Source: an uncultured Clostridia bacterium (lineage in GTDB: Bacteria; Bacillota; Clostridia; TANB77; CAG-508). Taken from it: DNA of 5,813 bases. Numbering within the stretch: position 1 is the first letter of the stretch; every line of letters starts with the position of its first letter. Below, one piece after another: positions 1-5,409 of the stretch. The stretch covers positions 1 through 5,813 of the forward strand of contig CALXRJ010000183.1 in the NCBI GenBank assembly GCA_944390615.1, written 5' to 3'. The notes beneath the pieces were generated by a model that worked only from the letters and a program-made list of their open reading frames with translations, did not search any database and was not told the DNA's origin. A program made the translations under genes and the position numbers.

Positions 1-493
1 GAAGACCTGTTAATAGTTTGTTAGAACGAGCAGCTCTTACATCTGGTGTATAAACATCAAATACACCATCATTATGTGTTTTTCGAATTGTATGGAAAAT
101 TTTATCAACTTCTGGGTCAACTTCTCTGCCATAAGCTTGACAAGATTTTTCTACAATTTTGATACCTCCATAAGGCATAATGGCTCTTTTTAAAGGCTTA
201 TCTGTTTGAAGACCTACGATTTCTTCTAAGTCTTTATCGATGTAGCCTGCCTCATGTGCTGATACCGTAGATATGGTTTTGGTATCGATATCTAAAACAC
301 CTCCAGGTGCTTCTTTTTCTTTTTTGTAAAGTTCTAAAACTTCATCCCATAATTTTTTGGTTTTTTCGGTAGGGCCAGATAAAAAGCTAGAATCTCCAAC
401 ATAGGGAGTGTAATTCTTTTGAATAAAATCTCTTACATTAATTTCTGTTTGCCAATCTCCTGCGTTAAATTCTTTCCATGCATCGAATTTCAT
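1..493 (-). CDS. pflB: Pyruvate formate-lyase (formate acetyltransferase), N-terminal part, truncated by window edge
   Basis: Pyruvate formate-lyase is a cytoplasmic glycyl-radical enzyme that converts pyruvate and CoA to acetyl-CoA and formate in anaerobic fermentation. The minus strand reads 164 codons from an ATG at 493 with no stop. The protein begins MKFDAWKEFNAGDWQTEINV and carries RDFIQKNYTPYVGD (21-34), EAGYIDKDLEEIVGLQTDKP (81-100), KRAIMPYGGIK (102-112) and GVFDVYTPDVR (143-153), which follow the E. coli PflB N-terminus almost block for block. The full protein is about 750 residues, so roughly the last three quarters lie outside, including the catalytic Cys pair and the radical Gly loop. 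The start is supported by the family alignment and by an AGGAAAGG ribosome binding site (503-510, complement) 9 nt upstream. A promoter lies at 549-577. The activating enzyme gene pflA often follows pflB but would be beyond the left edge. The family call is secure; a specialised paralogue cannot be excluded from this fragment. Confidence 0.96.
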   Translation of the reverse strand, partial: MKFDAWKEFNAGDWQTEINVRDFIQKNYTPYVGDSSFLSGPTEKTKKLWDEVLELYKKEKEAPGGVLDIDTKTISTVSAHEAGYIDKDLEEIVGLQTDKPLKRAIMPYGGIKIVEKSCQAYGREVDPEVDKIFHTIRKTHNDGVFDVYTPDVRAARSNKLLTGL

Positions 494-548
494 TTATATC
501 ATCCTTTCCTATTTGTTTATTATATTATTTACATTTTTGCCATAAAAT

Positions 549-577
549 ATAATATCACAAGAAAGATTTTATAGCAA
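549..577 (-). promoter_or_regulatory. Predicted sigma-A-type promoter of pflB
   Basis: Read on the minus strand, a -35 box TTGCTA (577-572) is followed after exactly 17 bp by a -10 box TATTAT (554-549). Transcription would start near 542, giving a leader of about 50 nt before the pflB ATG at 493. I see no convincing Rex-type or catabolite-control palindrome overlapping it, although pfl genes are often controlled by such regulators. This is inferred from sequence match only. Confidence 0.65.
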
Positions 578-608
578 TATAAAAAGTTGATTTTTTTGTG
601 AATTTTTG

Positions 609-637
609 TTGAAATGTGCCTGATTTTTTAGTATAAT
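609..637 (+). promoter_or_regulatory. Predicted promoter of the tRNA-Gly gene
   Basis: A -35 box TTGAAA (609-614) and a perfect -10 box TATAAT (632-637) are separated by 17 bp. Transcription would begin around 644, only about 6 nt before the mature tRNA 5' end at 650, so the tRNA is probably transcribed with a very short leader. It is back to back with the pflB promoter; the two -35 boxes are 31 bp apart. Confidence 0.8.
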
Positions 638-649
638 AAGTAAGGTTAT

Positions 650-723
650 GCGGGTATAGTTTAATGGTAGAATCCCATGCTTCCGACCTGGTGGTGAGGG
701 TTCGATTCCCTCTACCCGCTCCA
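650..723 (+). tRNA. tRNA-Gly(UCC), with encoded CCA
   Basis: The 74-nt sequence folds as a cloverleaf. The acceptor stem is GCGGGTA/TACCCGC, the D arm GTTT-AATGGTA-GAAT, the anticodon arm CCATG-CTTCCGA-CCTGG, the variable loop TGGT, and the T arm GAGGG-TTCGATT-CCCTC, followed by discriminator T and genomic CCA. The anticodon is TCC (positions 34-36, bases 682-684), which reads GGA and GGG glycine codons. The acceptor sequence and U73 discriminator fit glycine identity. The anticodon stem has one non-Watson-Crick pair (T30 against C40), and position 37 is G. A strong promoter and a hairpin terminator bracket the gene, so it is a single-gene transcription unit. The identity is confident; whether the stem mismatch affects decoding is unknown. 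Confidence 0.95.
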
Positions 724-729
724 AAAATT

Positions 730-794
730 ACTCCCACGAAATTCTAAAATTATTTAAAATGCATAGTTTTAGAACTTTGTGGAAGTATTTTTTT
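730..794 (+). terminator. Long hairpin terminator after tRNA-Gly
   Basis: Two 24-nt arms (730-753 and 763-786) form an imperfect stem of 20 Watson-Crick pairs, two G-U pairs and two A-C mismatches around a 9-nt loop, followed by seven T residues at 788-794. It begins 7 nt after the tRNA CCA end, as expected for a factor-independent terminator of a stable-RNA gene. The stem is longer and more AT-rich than most. Confidence 0.8.
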
Positions 795-854
795 GCATAT
801 CTGTAAATATTATTATACGCATAAATTCTTACACCAGAAACAAAAAATCTTTCC

Positions 855-889
855 AATTTAAATTTACAACATAAGTTGCAGTTTAAATT
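855..889. promoter_or_regulatory. Imperfect palindrome over the -35 region of the NERD gene, possible operator
   Basis: AATTTAAATTTACAAC (855-870) faces GTTGCAGTTTAAATT (875-889) across a 4-bp centre. The outer eight bases and the inner CAAC/GTTG match exactly, and the middle has a mismatch, a wobble and a one-base offset. The right half covers the -35 hexamer at 876-881, so a bound dimeric repressor would compete with RNA polymerase. No regulator is identified; in such AT-rich DNA part of the symmetry may be chance. Confidence 0.4.
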
Positions 890-904
890 ATGATATGCTA
901 TAAT
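876..904 (+). promoter_or_regulatory. Predicted extended -10 promoter of the NERD-HRDC gene
   Basis: A -35 box TTGCAG (876-881), a 17-bp spacer and a perfect TATAAT (899-904) are present. The -10 box is preceded by TGC, making an extended -10 element. Transcription would start near 911, leaving a leader of about 48 nt before the ATG at 959. The start codon has a GAGGA ribosome binding site at 944-948. Confidence 0.8.
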
Positions 905-958
905 TCCCTCATAAACAAAAGATATGTAACCGAGTAAAAAAATGAGGATGGTTAAAAT

Positions 959-1966
959 ATGGGAATATTTAATAAATTTACAGATACAATTTTTTATAAA
1001 AAAGATAGTGAACTAGAAATTCAAATTGAAACGCTAAAAGAACTATTAGAAAAATATCCCAATAATGAAAATTTAAAACATAGATTAAAAATTTGTGAAT
1101 TAGGTTTATATGGAGAAAACGCAATTGAATTTGAATTAAAAAATGCCAGTATAGGAATGTATGTATTAAGAGATATTAATTTAAAATATCAAGACTTAAC
1201 GGCTCAAATTGATTATATCATCATAACACCGGGATATATATACTTTGTTGAGTGCAAAAATCTTATTGGCAATATAACAGTAAATAATCGAGGAGAATTT
1301 ATCAGAGAATATTATTATAATGGAAAGAAAATTAAAGAAGGCATATATTCTCCAATAAGACAAGCCGAACGTCATATTGAAGTATTCAAAAAAATATGGA
1401 CAGAAAGAAAAAACGGCATATTAGATAAAATATTTAGAGAGCAAAGACAAGCTTGGTTTAAGCCATTGGTAATACTTTCTAATGCAAAAAATATATTAAA
1501 CATAAAATATGCACCAAAAGAATTAAAAAATAAAATTATAAAATCAGATGCCTTAATTGATTATATAAGAAAAGATATAGCCCAAATAGATAAAAGTTTA
1601 TTAAGTGATAGAAAGGCAATGGATATAGATGCTTGGACTATCCTGGAGAATTATAACCAAACAATCCATAGAAATTATGAAGCAGAATTTTTGAAAATGA
1701 TAAAAGAAGAAAATTTGTCAGAATTTTCAAACAATAATAGTAAATTAAAAAATGATTTACTTTTATTTAGAAAAAATCGTGCCAAAGAAAAAAATATACC
1801 AGCTTATTATATTTTTAATAATGAAGAATTAGATAAACTATTAGAAATAAAGCCAATAACAATAGAAGAATTAAGAAAATCCAAAATATTACCTGATATA
1901 AAAATAAATTCTCACGGAAAAGAAATTATTAAAATTATGCAAAATGATATGATCAAGAATAATTAA
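959..1966 (+). CDS. NERD domain nuclease-related protein with C-terminal HRDC domain
   Basis: This 335-residue protein is predicted to act on nucleic acid in the cytoplasm; no signal peptide or membrane segment is visible. Residues 1-48 are a charged helical lead-in. Residues about 50-165 match the NERD domain, a PD-(D/E)XK-like nuclease-related fold. GENAIEFEL (52-60) supplies a conserved Glu (53), AQIDYIII (82-89) the metal-binding Asp (85), and YFVECKNLIGNI (95-106) the E-x-K pair (Glu98, Lys100), followed by the usual SPIRQAERHI (131-140). Residues about 262-330 match HRDC, the helicase and RNase D C-terminal nucleic-acid-binding domain: LLLFRKNRAKEKNIPAYYIF, then a PITIEELRKSKIL stretch and HGKEIIKIM. 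The putative active-site residues appear intact, so it may be catalytic. The gene is extremely AT-rich (11 G/C in 1741-1800). It has its own promoter and no terminator, so readthrough into the gene at 2137 is possible. The substrate and biological role are unknown; defence or DNA repair are guesses. Confidence 0.88.
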   Translation: MGIFNKFTDTIFYKKDSELEIQIETLKELLEKYPNNENLKHRLKICELGLYGENAIEFELKNASIGMYVLRDINLKYQDLTAQIDYIIITPGYIYFVECKNLIGNITVNNRGEFIREYYYNGKKIKEGIYSPIRQAERHIEVFKKIWTERKNGILDKIFREQRQAWFKPLVILSNAKNILNIKYAPKELKNKIIKSDALIDYIRKDIAQIDKSLLSDRKAMDIDAWTILENYNQTIHRNYEAEFLKMIKEENLSEFSNNNSKLKNDLLLFRKNRAKEKNIPAYYIFNNEELDKLLEIKPITIEELRKSKILPDIKINSHGKEIIKIMQNDMIKNN

Positions 1967-2000
1967 CTATATAAAAATGGAAAAATAAAACACCCCACAC

Positions 2001-2029
2001 TTGAATTTTATGTAAACATATAGTATAAT
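2001..2029 (+). promoter_or_regulatory. Predicted promoter of the 263-residue hypothetical gene
   Basis: TTGAAT (2001-2006), a 17-bp spacer and TATAAT (2024-2029) make a near-consensus sigma-A-type promoter, 35 bp past the stop of the NERD gene. Transcription would start near 2036, giving an unusually long leader of about 100 nt that contains a strong hairpin. Confidence 0.78.
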
Positions 2030-2069
2030 AAAAAAAGCTATGGTAAAGACCTATGCGGCTCATTTTAAT

Positions 2070-2112
2070 TTACTGAAAAATAAGAAGAACTTTTCTTCTA
2101 ATATTTCAGTAA
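2070..2112 (+). promoter_or_regulatory. Leader hairpin upstream of the 263-residue gene
   Basis: Two 20-nt arms (2070-2089 and 2093-2112) pair with only two A-A mismatches around a 3-nt loop, CTT. The hairpin ends 10 nt before the GAGGAGGG ribosome binding site (2123-2130). No T-run follows, so it is not a standard terminator. It could stabilise the mRNA 5' end, modulate translation or bind a protein. It matches no riboswitch class I recognise. Confidence 0.6.
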
Positions 2113-2136
2113 CACCTATTAAGAGGAGGGTTAAAA

Positions 2137-2928
2137 ATGTTTGAAAAAAATCCATTTATCATTCGCATGAAAATTGCGAAAGAGGAAGCACTCAACGGTG
2201 GGTACAGAAAGGTACCTTGTGCACGGGAAATAAGACCCATGGTTATACACTTTTTTAATAAGTGTATAAGAACCAAAATCAAATGGAACGGAGAAAATAT
2301 ATGCTGGCATATAGAGCATATTACAGACATTGCCAAATATTTGGCAATGAATACCCGTAACTACGAAAAGCTCACCCCAGAGGAGCTAACAGCCATGAGA
2401 AAGATATTTTTGGAGATAAAATCCCTTTATGGCGAAGCATTTACATGTGTTTCTCACTCCGAAGGAGAAGAGTTCAGAAGAAAAGTTATCTGCATCAGCG
2501 AGATTGTTCGCAAGAACATGACAGGAATGCATGACACAGAAGAAGACCATGGGGCATATCGGGATGGGATGATTTTCCAAAGCTACGAAAACTTGTGGAA
2601 AATTATCCACCGAGTTAATACAGAATGGGAAGAACTCACAAGTAGAGGTTTTTCCTTAAACGTCTTTAATGACTATTGGGAGACCTTTCAATACGACAGA
2701 GAGACCGGACAGGAAAAAACAGAGGAGGAAAAGTTCGACACCTTTATGAAGCTGTTGGACGGTAAAATGAAGTTCGTACCCGTATATGAACATACCCCCA
2801 TATGTTTCAAAGTAGTTGACAATGATTTTGAGGAAGTCATTGTAACGAAAAAAGAAACAAAATACAGTAAGCCTTATCGTCTTCGTCAGGTCGGAGAAGA
2901 TGCGGAGCCCCCTCTGGCACAAGATTAA
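2137..2928 (+). CDS. Hypothetical protein, 263 residues, unrecognised family
   Basis: I do not recognise this protein. The ATG at 2137 has an excellent GAGGAGGG ribosome binding site 6 nt upstream. The product is hydrophilic, without a signal peptide or membrane segment, and is probably cytoplasmic and largely helical to about residue 180. There are five Cys (28, 43, 56, 104, 119) in the first 120 residues and another at 223, but no paired CxxC zinc motif. A His/acidic patch MHDTEEDHGAYRDG lies at 131-144 and WHIEHITD at 57-64; these could bind metal, but this is inference. Residues 188-201 are Lys/Glu-rich, and the C-terminus (about 212-263) looks like beta strands followed by a disordered tail. 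Base composition is much higher in GC than the neighbours (53 of 120 bases at 2461-2580), and CGG, CGT and CGC arginine codons appear, unlike the AGA-dominated neighbours. With its own promoter and terminator it is a one-gene unit and may be a horizontal acquisition. Confidence 0.8.
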   Translation: MFEKNPFIIRMKIAKEEALNGGYRKVPCAREIRPMVIHFFNKCIRTKIKWNGENICWHIEHITDIAKYLAMNTRNYEKLTPEELTAMRKIFLEIKSLYGEAFTCVSHSEGEEFRRKVICISEIVRKNMTGMHDTEEDHGAYRDGMIFQSYENLWKIIHRVNTEWEELTSRGFSLNVFNDYWETFQYDRETGQEKTEEEKFDTFMKLLDGKMKFVPVYEHTPICFKVVDNDFEEVIVTKKETKYSKPYRLRQVGEDAEPPLAQD

Positions 2929-2942
2929 TTTCAAACATAAAG

Positions 2943-2976
2943 CACAAAAACTGGTTCTTAGGAACCAGTTTTTGTG
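2943..2976 (+). terminator. Factor-independent terminator after the 263-residue gene
   Basis: A perfect 15-bp stem has arms at 2943-2957 and 2962-2976 with a TTAG loop. The core ACTGGTTC/GAACCAGT is followed by TTTTTGTG, so the T-run forms the lower stem with the upstream A-run. It starts 15 nt after the stop codon at 2926-2928. The matching A-run on the other side means it could also work on the minus strand. Confidence 0.9.
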
Positions 2977-3073
2977 TATGGTTCTTTTTCAAAAAAAACC
3001 ACAAAATTTAAGTAGAAAATAATATTCTTTATTACAAGTTAATACAGATATGGATTGTAAAGTAGGAATATTA

Positions 3074-3101
3074 TTGACTTTTTCGAATTATATGTTAAAA
3101 T
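3074..3101 (+). promoter_or_regulatory. Predicted promoter of the alaS operon
   Basis: TTGACT (3074-3079) and TAAAAT (3096-3101) are 16 bp apart, and the -10 box is preceded by TGT, an extended -10. Transcription would begin near 3108, giving a leader of roughly 88 nt. That is too short for a T-box riboswitch, and no T-box consensus is seen, although T-boxes often control aminoacyl-tRNA synthetase genes in Bacillota. Confidence 0.72.
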
Positions 3102-3195
3102 AGATATGCAATAAAATTTTAAAAAAACATTTACCATTAACATAAGAAGTAACATAAAAATAAATAGATTGATAAAAAGAAAGAAGGATTTATAA

Positions 3196-4947
3196 ATGAA
3201 AGCAATCGAAATCAGAAACAAATATTTAAACTTTTTTAAAGCTCATGGACATACCATTATTCCATCTGCTCCATTAATACCAGAAAATGACCCTTCTGTA
3301 CTATTCACAACAGCAGGTATGCAACCATTGGTACCTTACCTATTAGGAGAATCTCATCCAGCTGGAAAAAGACTCACCGATTATCAAAAATGTGTTAGAA
3401 CCAATGACATAGACGAGGTAGGAGACAATCGCCACCTAACCTATTTTGAAATGCTTGGCAATTGGTCTTTAGGAGACTACTTTAAAGAAGAATCGATCCA
3501 AATGAGTTTTGACTTTTTAACCAAAGAGCTTGGAATTCCAGTAGAAAAACTATCTGTAACAGTTTTTGCGGGAGATAAAGATTGCCCAAAAGATGAAGTA
3601 GCAGCTTCTTGTTGGAAAAAGGCAGGCATACAAGATGGACATATCTATTATTATGGAAAAGAGGATAACTGGTGGATAGCAGGAGAAACAGGCCCTTGTG
3701 GACCAGACACCGAAATGTTCTATGACACGGGAAAACCAGCCTGTTCTCCAAATTGCCAGCCAAGTTGTGATTGTGGTAAATATGTTGAAATATGGAATAA
3801 TGTATTTATGGAATACTACAAAGACGAAACTGGCTATACCAAATTAAAACAACAAAATGTAGATACAGGATTAGGACTAGAAAGAATGACAATGCTACTA
3901 CAAGGAAAAGAAACGCCATTTGATACAGAGCTTTTCAAACCAGTTATGGACAAGCTAGCAGAACTTCAAAAAGTAGACAAAATTGAAAGTAGAAGAATTA
4001 TAGCAGAACATTTACGTTCTAGTATGATGATCATAGCAGATGGAGGAAGACCATCCAATTTAGATAGAGGGTATGTACTTCGTCGTCTAATCAGAAGAAT
4101 GATAAGACATATGAACAAACTTCAAATTGACTTAAATGAGTTATCCACTATTATAGACTTAAATGTGGATAATTTAAAAGAATTATACCCAGAATTAGAT
4201 CAAAACAGAGTAACCATTCAATCTGTATTAATCGAAGAAAAAGACAAATTTGTTAAAACATTAGCCAATGGAGAAAAAGAATTCAACAAAGAAGTTACCA
4301 AATTAAAACAACAGGGCAAAAACAGTATTGATGGCAAAATGGTATTTAGACTTTATGATACCTATGGATTTCCACCAGAAGTAACCAAAGATTTAGCGGA
4401 AGAAAGTGGAATGGAAATATCCATGGAAGAATTTGACCGATTATTTAAAGAGCACCAAGAAAAATCAAGAGCAGGAGCAACCCAAAAATTTAAAGGGGGC
4501 TTAGCTTCAACAGGAGAAATTGAAACCAAATACCACACAGCAACACACCTTTTAAATGCAGCTTTAAAACAAGTACTAGGCGCACATGTGCATCAAAGAG
4601 GAAGCAACATAACGATAGACAGAATGAGATTTGACTTTTCTCATCCTAGCAAAATGACAGACGAAGAAAAGAAACAAACAGAAGACCTAGTAAACAAATG
4701 GATTCAAGAGGCAATTCCAGTAGAAAAGCTAGAAATGAAAAAAGAAGATGCCATAGCACAAGGAGCAGAAGCCATGTTTATTGAAAAATATGGAGATATG
4801 GTAACAGTTTATAAAATAGGAGATATATCACTAGAGCTATGTGGAGGTCCTCATGTATCCAACACAAAAGAACTAGGACATTTTAAAATCAAAAAAGAAG
4901 AAGCAAGTTCATCAGGAGTAAGAAGAATTAAAGCAATATTAGAATAA
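3196..4947 (+). CDS. alaS: Alanyl-tRNA synthetase, compact form lacking the C-Ala domain
   Basis: AlaRS is a cytoplasmic class II synthetase that charges tRNA-Ala and clears mischarged Ser and Gly. Start at 3196: GAAGGA ribosome binding site 7 nt upstream, and MKAIEIRNKYLNFFKAHGHT fits the family N-terminus. Catalytic core: NDPSVLFTTAGMQPL (31-45), motif 2 region KCVRTNDIDEVGDNRHLTYF (65-84) plus EMLGNWSLGDYF, ETGPCGPDTEMFYDTG (164-179), and motif 3 DTGLGLER (223-230). The tRNA-recognition helices include RGYVLRRLIRRMIRH (291-305) and FRLYDTYGFP (384-393). The editing site has all four zinc ligands: His447 and His451 (HTATH), Cys549 and His553. At 583 residues it is about 290 shorter than E. 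coli AlaRS. The beta-barrel part with the SGGQ motif, expected just before HTATH, is absent, and translation stops right after GVRRIKAILE, where C-Ala would begin. The reading frame is clean, so this looks like a natural compact form, not a decayed gene. A Cys-rich stretch (183-193) is extra. It leads an operon with hinT. Confidence 0.96.
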   Translation: MKAIEIRNKYLNFFKAHGHTIIPSAPLIPENDPSVLFTTAGMQPLVPYLLGESHPAGKRLTDYQKCVRTNDIDEVGDNRHLTYFEMLGNWSLGDYFKEESIQMSFDFLTKELGIPVEKLSVTVFAGDKDCPKDEVAASCWKKAGIQDGHIYYYGKEDNWWIAGETGPCGPDTEMFYDTGKPACSPNCQPSCDCGKYVEIWNNVFMEYYKDETGYTKLKQQNVDTGLGLERMTMLLQGKETPFDTELFKPVMDKLAELQKVDKIESRRIIAEHLRSSMMIIADGGRPSNLDRGYVLRRLIRRMIRHMNKLQIDLNELSTIIDLNVDNLKELYPELDQNRVTIQSVLIEEKDKFVKTLANGEKEFNKEVTKLKQQGKNSIDGKMVFRLYDTYGFPPEVTKDLAEESGMEISMEEFDRLFKEHQEKSRAGATQKFKGGLASTGEIETKYHTATHLLNAALKQVLGAHVHQRGSNITIDRMRFDFSHPSKMTDEEKKQTEDLVNKWIQEAIPVEKLEMKKEDAIAQGAEAMFIEKYGDMVTVYKIGDISLELCGGPHVSNTKELGHFKIKKEEASSSGVRRIKAILE

Positions 4948-4955
4948 ATTACAAG

Positions 4956-5016
4956 GGGGGCTTTCCTTTTCAAAAAGAGGAAAATCTTAGCTTCAAAATA
5001 AAAAAGAGAAGTCCCC
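4956..5016 (+). other. Structured alaS-hinT intergenic segment with nested or competing hairpins
   Basis: The 95-nt gap between alaS and hinT can form an inner hairpin TTTCCTTTT (4962-4970) with AAGAGGAAA (4975-4983) and a CAAA loop. It can also form an outer stem GGGGGCTT (4956-4963) with AAGTCCCC (5009-5016), one wobble pair. The arms overlap by two bases, so the full forms compete slightly. No T-run follows and no convincing promoter is seen, so transcription probably continues into hinT. An RNA-processing or translational role is possible but unproven. Confidence 0.45.
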
Positions 5017-5042
5017 ATAAAAAGATTAACAAGGAGGTTTGA

Positions 5043-5393
5043 ATGATGGATCAGGATTGTTTATTTTGTAAAATTGTAAAAGGACAAGTACCTTCTACTA
5101 AGGTATATGAAGATGAATTAGTATATGCATTTAAAGATATCCATCCAGCAGCACCAATACATATACTTGTTGTTCCCAAAAAACATGTTGCTTCTTTAGC
5201 AGAGCTTACGGAAGAAGACGAAAAATATGTATGGGCTATTCATAAAGCAATGAACCAAATAGCAAAAGAACAAGGATTTAAAGAAAATGGTTATCGTGTG
5301 ATTATAAACTGTGGAAGAGATTCAGGACAAGAGGTTATGCACTTACATTATCATTTATTAGCAGGGACTAAATTTGGAGATAAAATCGTATAA
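5043..5393 (+). CDS. hinT: HinT-like HIT family nucleotide hydrolase
   Basis: HinT-type enzymes are small homodimeric cytoplasmic hydrolases of purine phosphoramidates, including aminoacyl-adenylates formed by tRNA synthetases. This protein has 116 residues, the usual size. It opens with CLFCKIVKGQVPSTKVYEDE (6-25), where Cys6 and Cys9 match the CxxC seen in many bacterial members. Next come FKDIHPAAPIHILVVPKKHV (30-49), GYRVIINCGRDSGQEV (83-98), and the histidine triad HLHYHLLAG (100-108) with His100, His102 and catalytic His104. The last Gly-Gly of the usual HLLGG is Ala-Gly here. An AAGGAGG site (5031-5037) precedes ATG codons at 5043 and 5046; either could be used, changing only one Met. 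The gene follows alaS by 95 nt without a terminator and is likely co-transcribed, which fits a role in hydrolysing leaked adenylates. The exact substrate is not deducible, but the family assignment is secure. Confidence 0.95.
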   Translation: MMDQDCLFCKIVKGQVPSTKVYEDELVYAFKDIHPAAPIHILVVPKKHVASLAELTEEDEKYVWAIHKAMNQIAKEQGFKENGYRVIINCGRDSGQEVMHLHYHLLAGTKFGDKIV

Positions 5394-5409
5394 AAGCAAA
5401 GGAAAAAAT

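Noticed and set aside
555..737. A 60-codon open frame on the minus strand
   Set aside because: It runs antisense through the tRNA-Gly gene and both promoters, and part of it is the reverse complement of the tRNA arms. It has no supporting motif.
2070..2112. Leader hairpin read as a terminator for the NERD gene
   Set aside because: No T-run follows the stem. The sequence continues into a strong ribosome binding site, and a promoter lies upstream of the hairpin.
2106..2934. Several minus-strand open frames opposite the 263-residue gene
   Set aside because: They lack ribosome binding sites and domain signals and overlap a plus-strand gene that has a promoter, a strong ribosome binding site and a terminator.
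2977..3195. T-box riboswitch upstream of alaS
   Set aside because: The predicted promoter at 3074-3101 leaves only about 88 nt of leader. I find no T-box consensus (AGGGTGGNACC-like) and no terminator hairpin directly before the gene.
4945..4998. Frameshift or readthrough restoring a C-Ala domain after alaS
   Set aside because: In-frame translation past the stop gives only 17 residues with no C-Ala similarity before another stop, and the downstream genes do not encode C-Ala.
5374..5409. Upstream TTG start for the gene after hinT
   Set aside because: It would overlap hinT. The ATG at 5410 has a well-placed AAAGGA site, so the longer form is unlikely.
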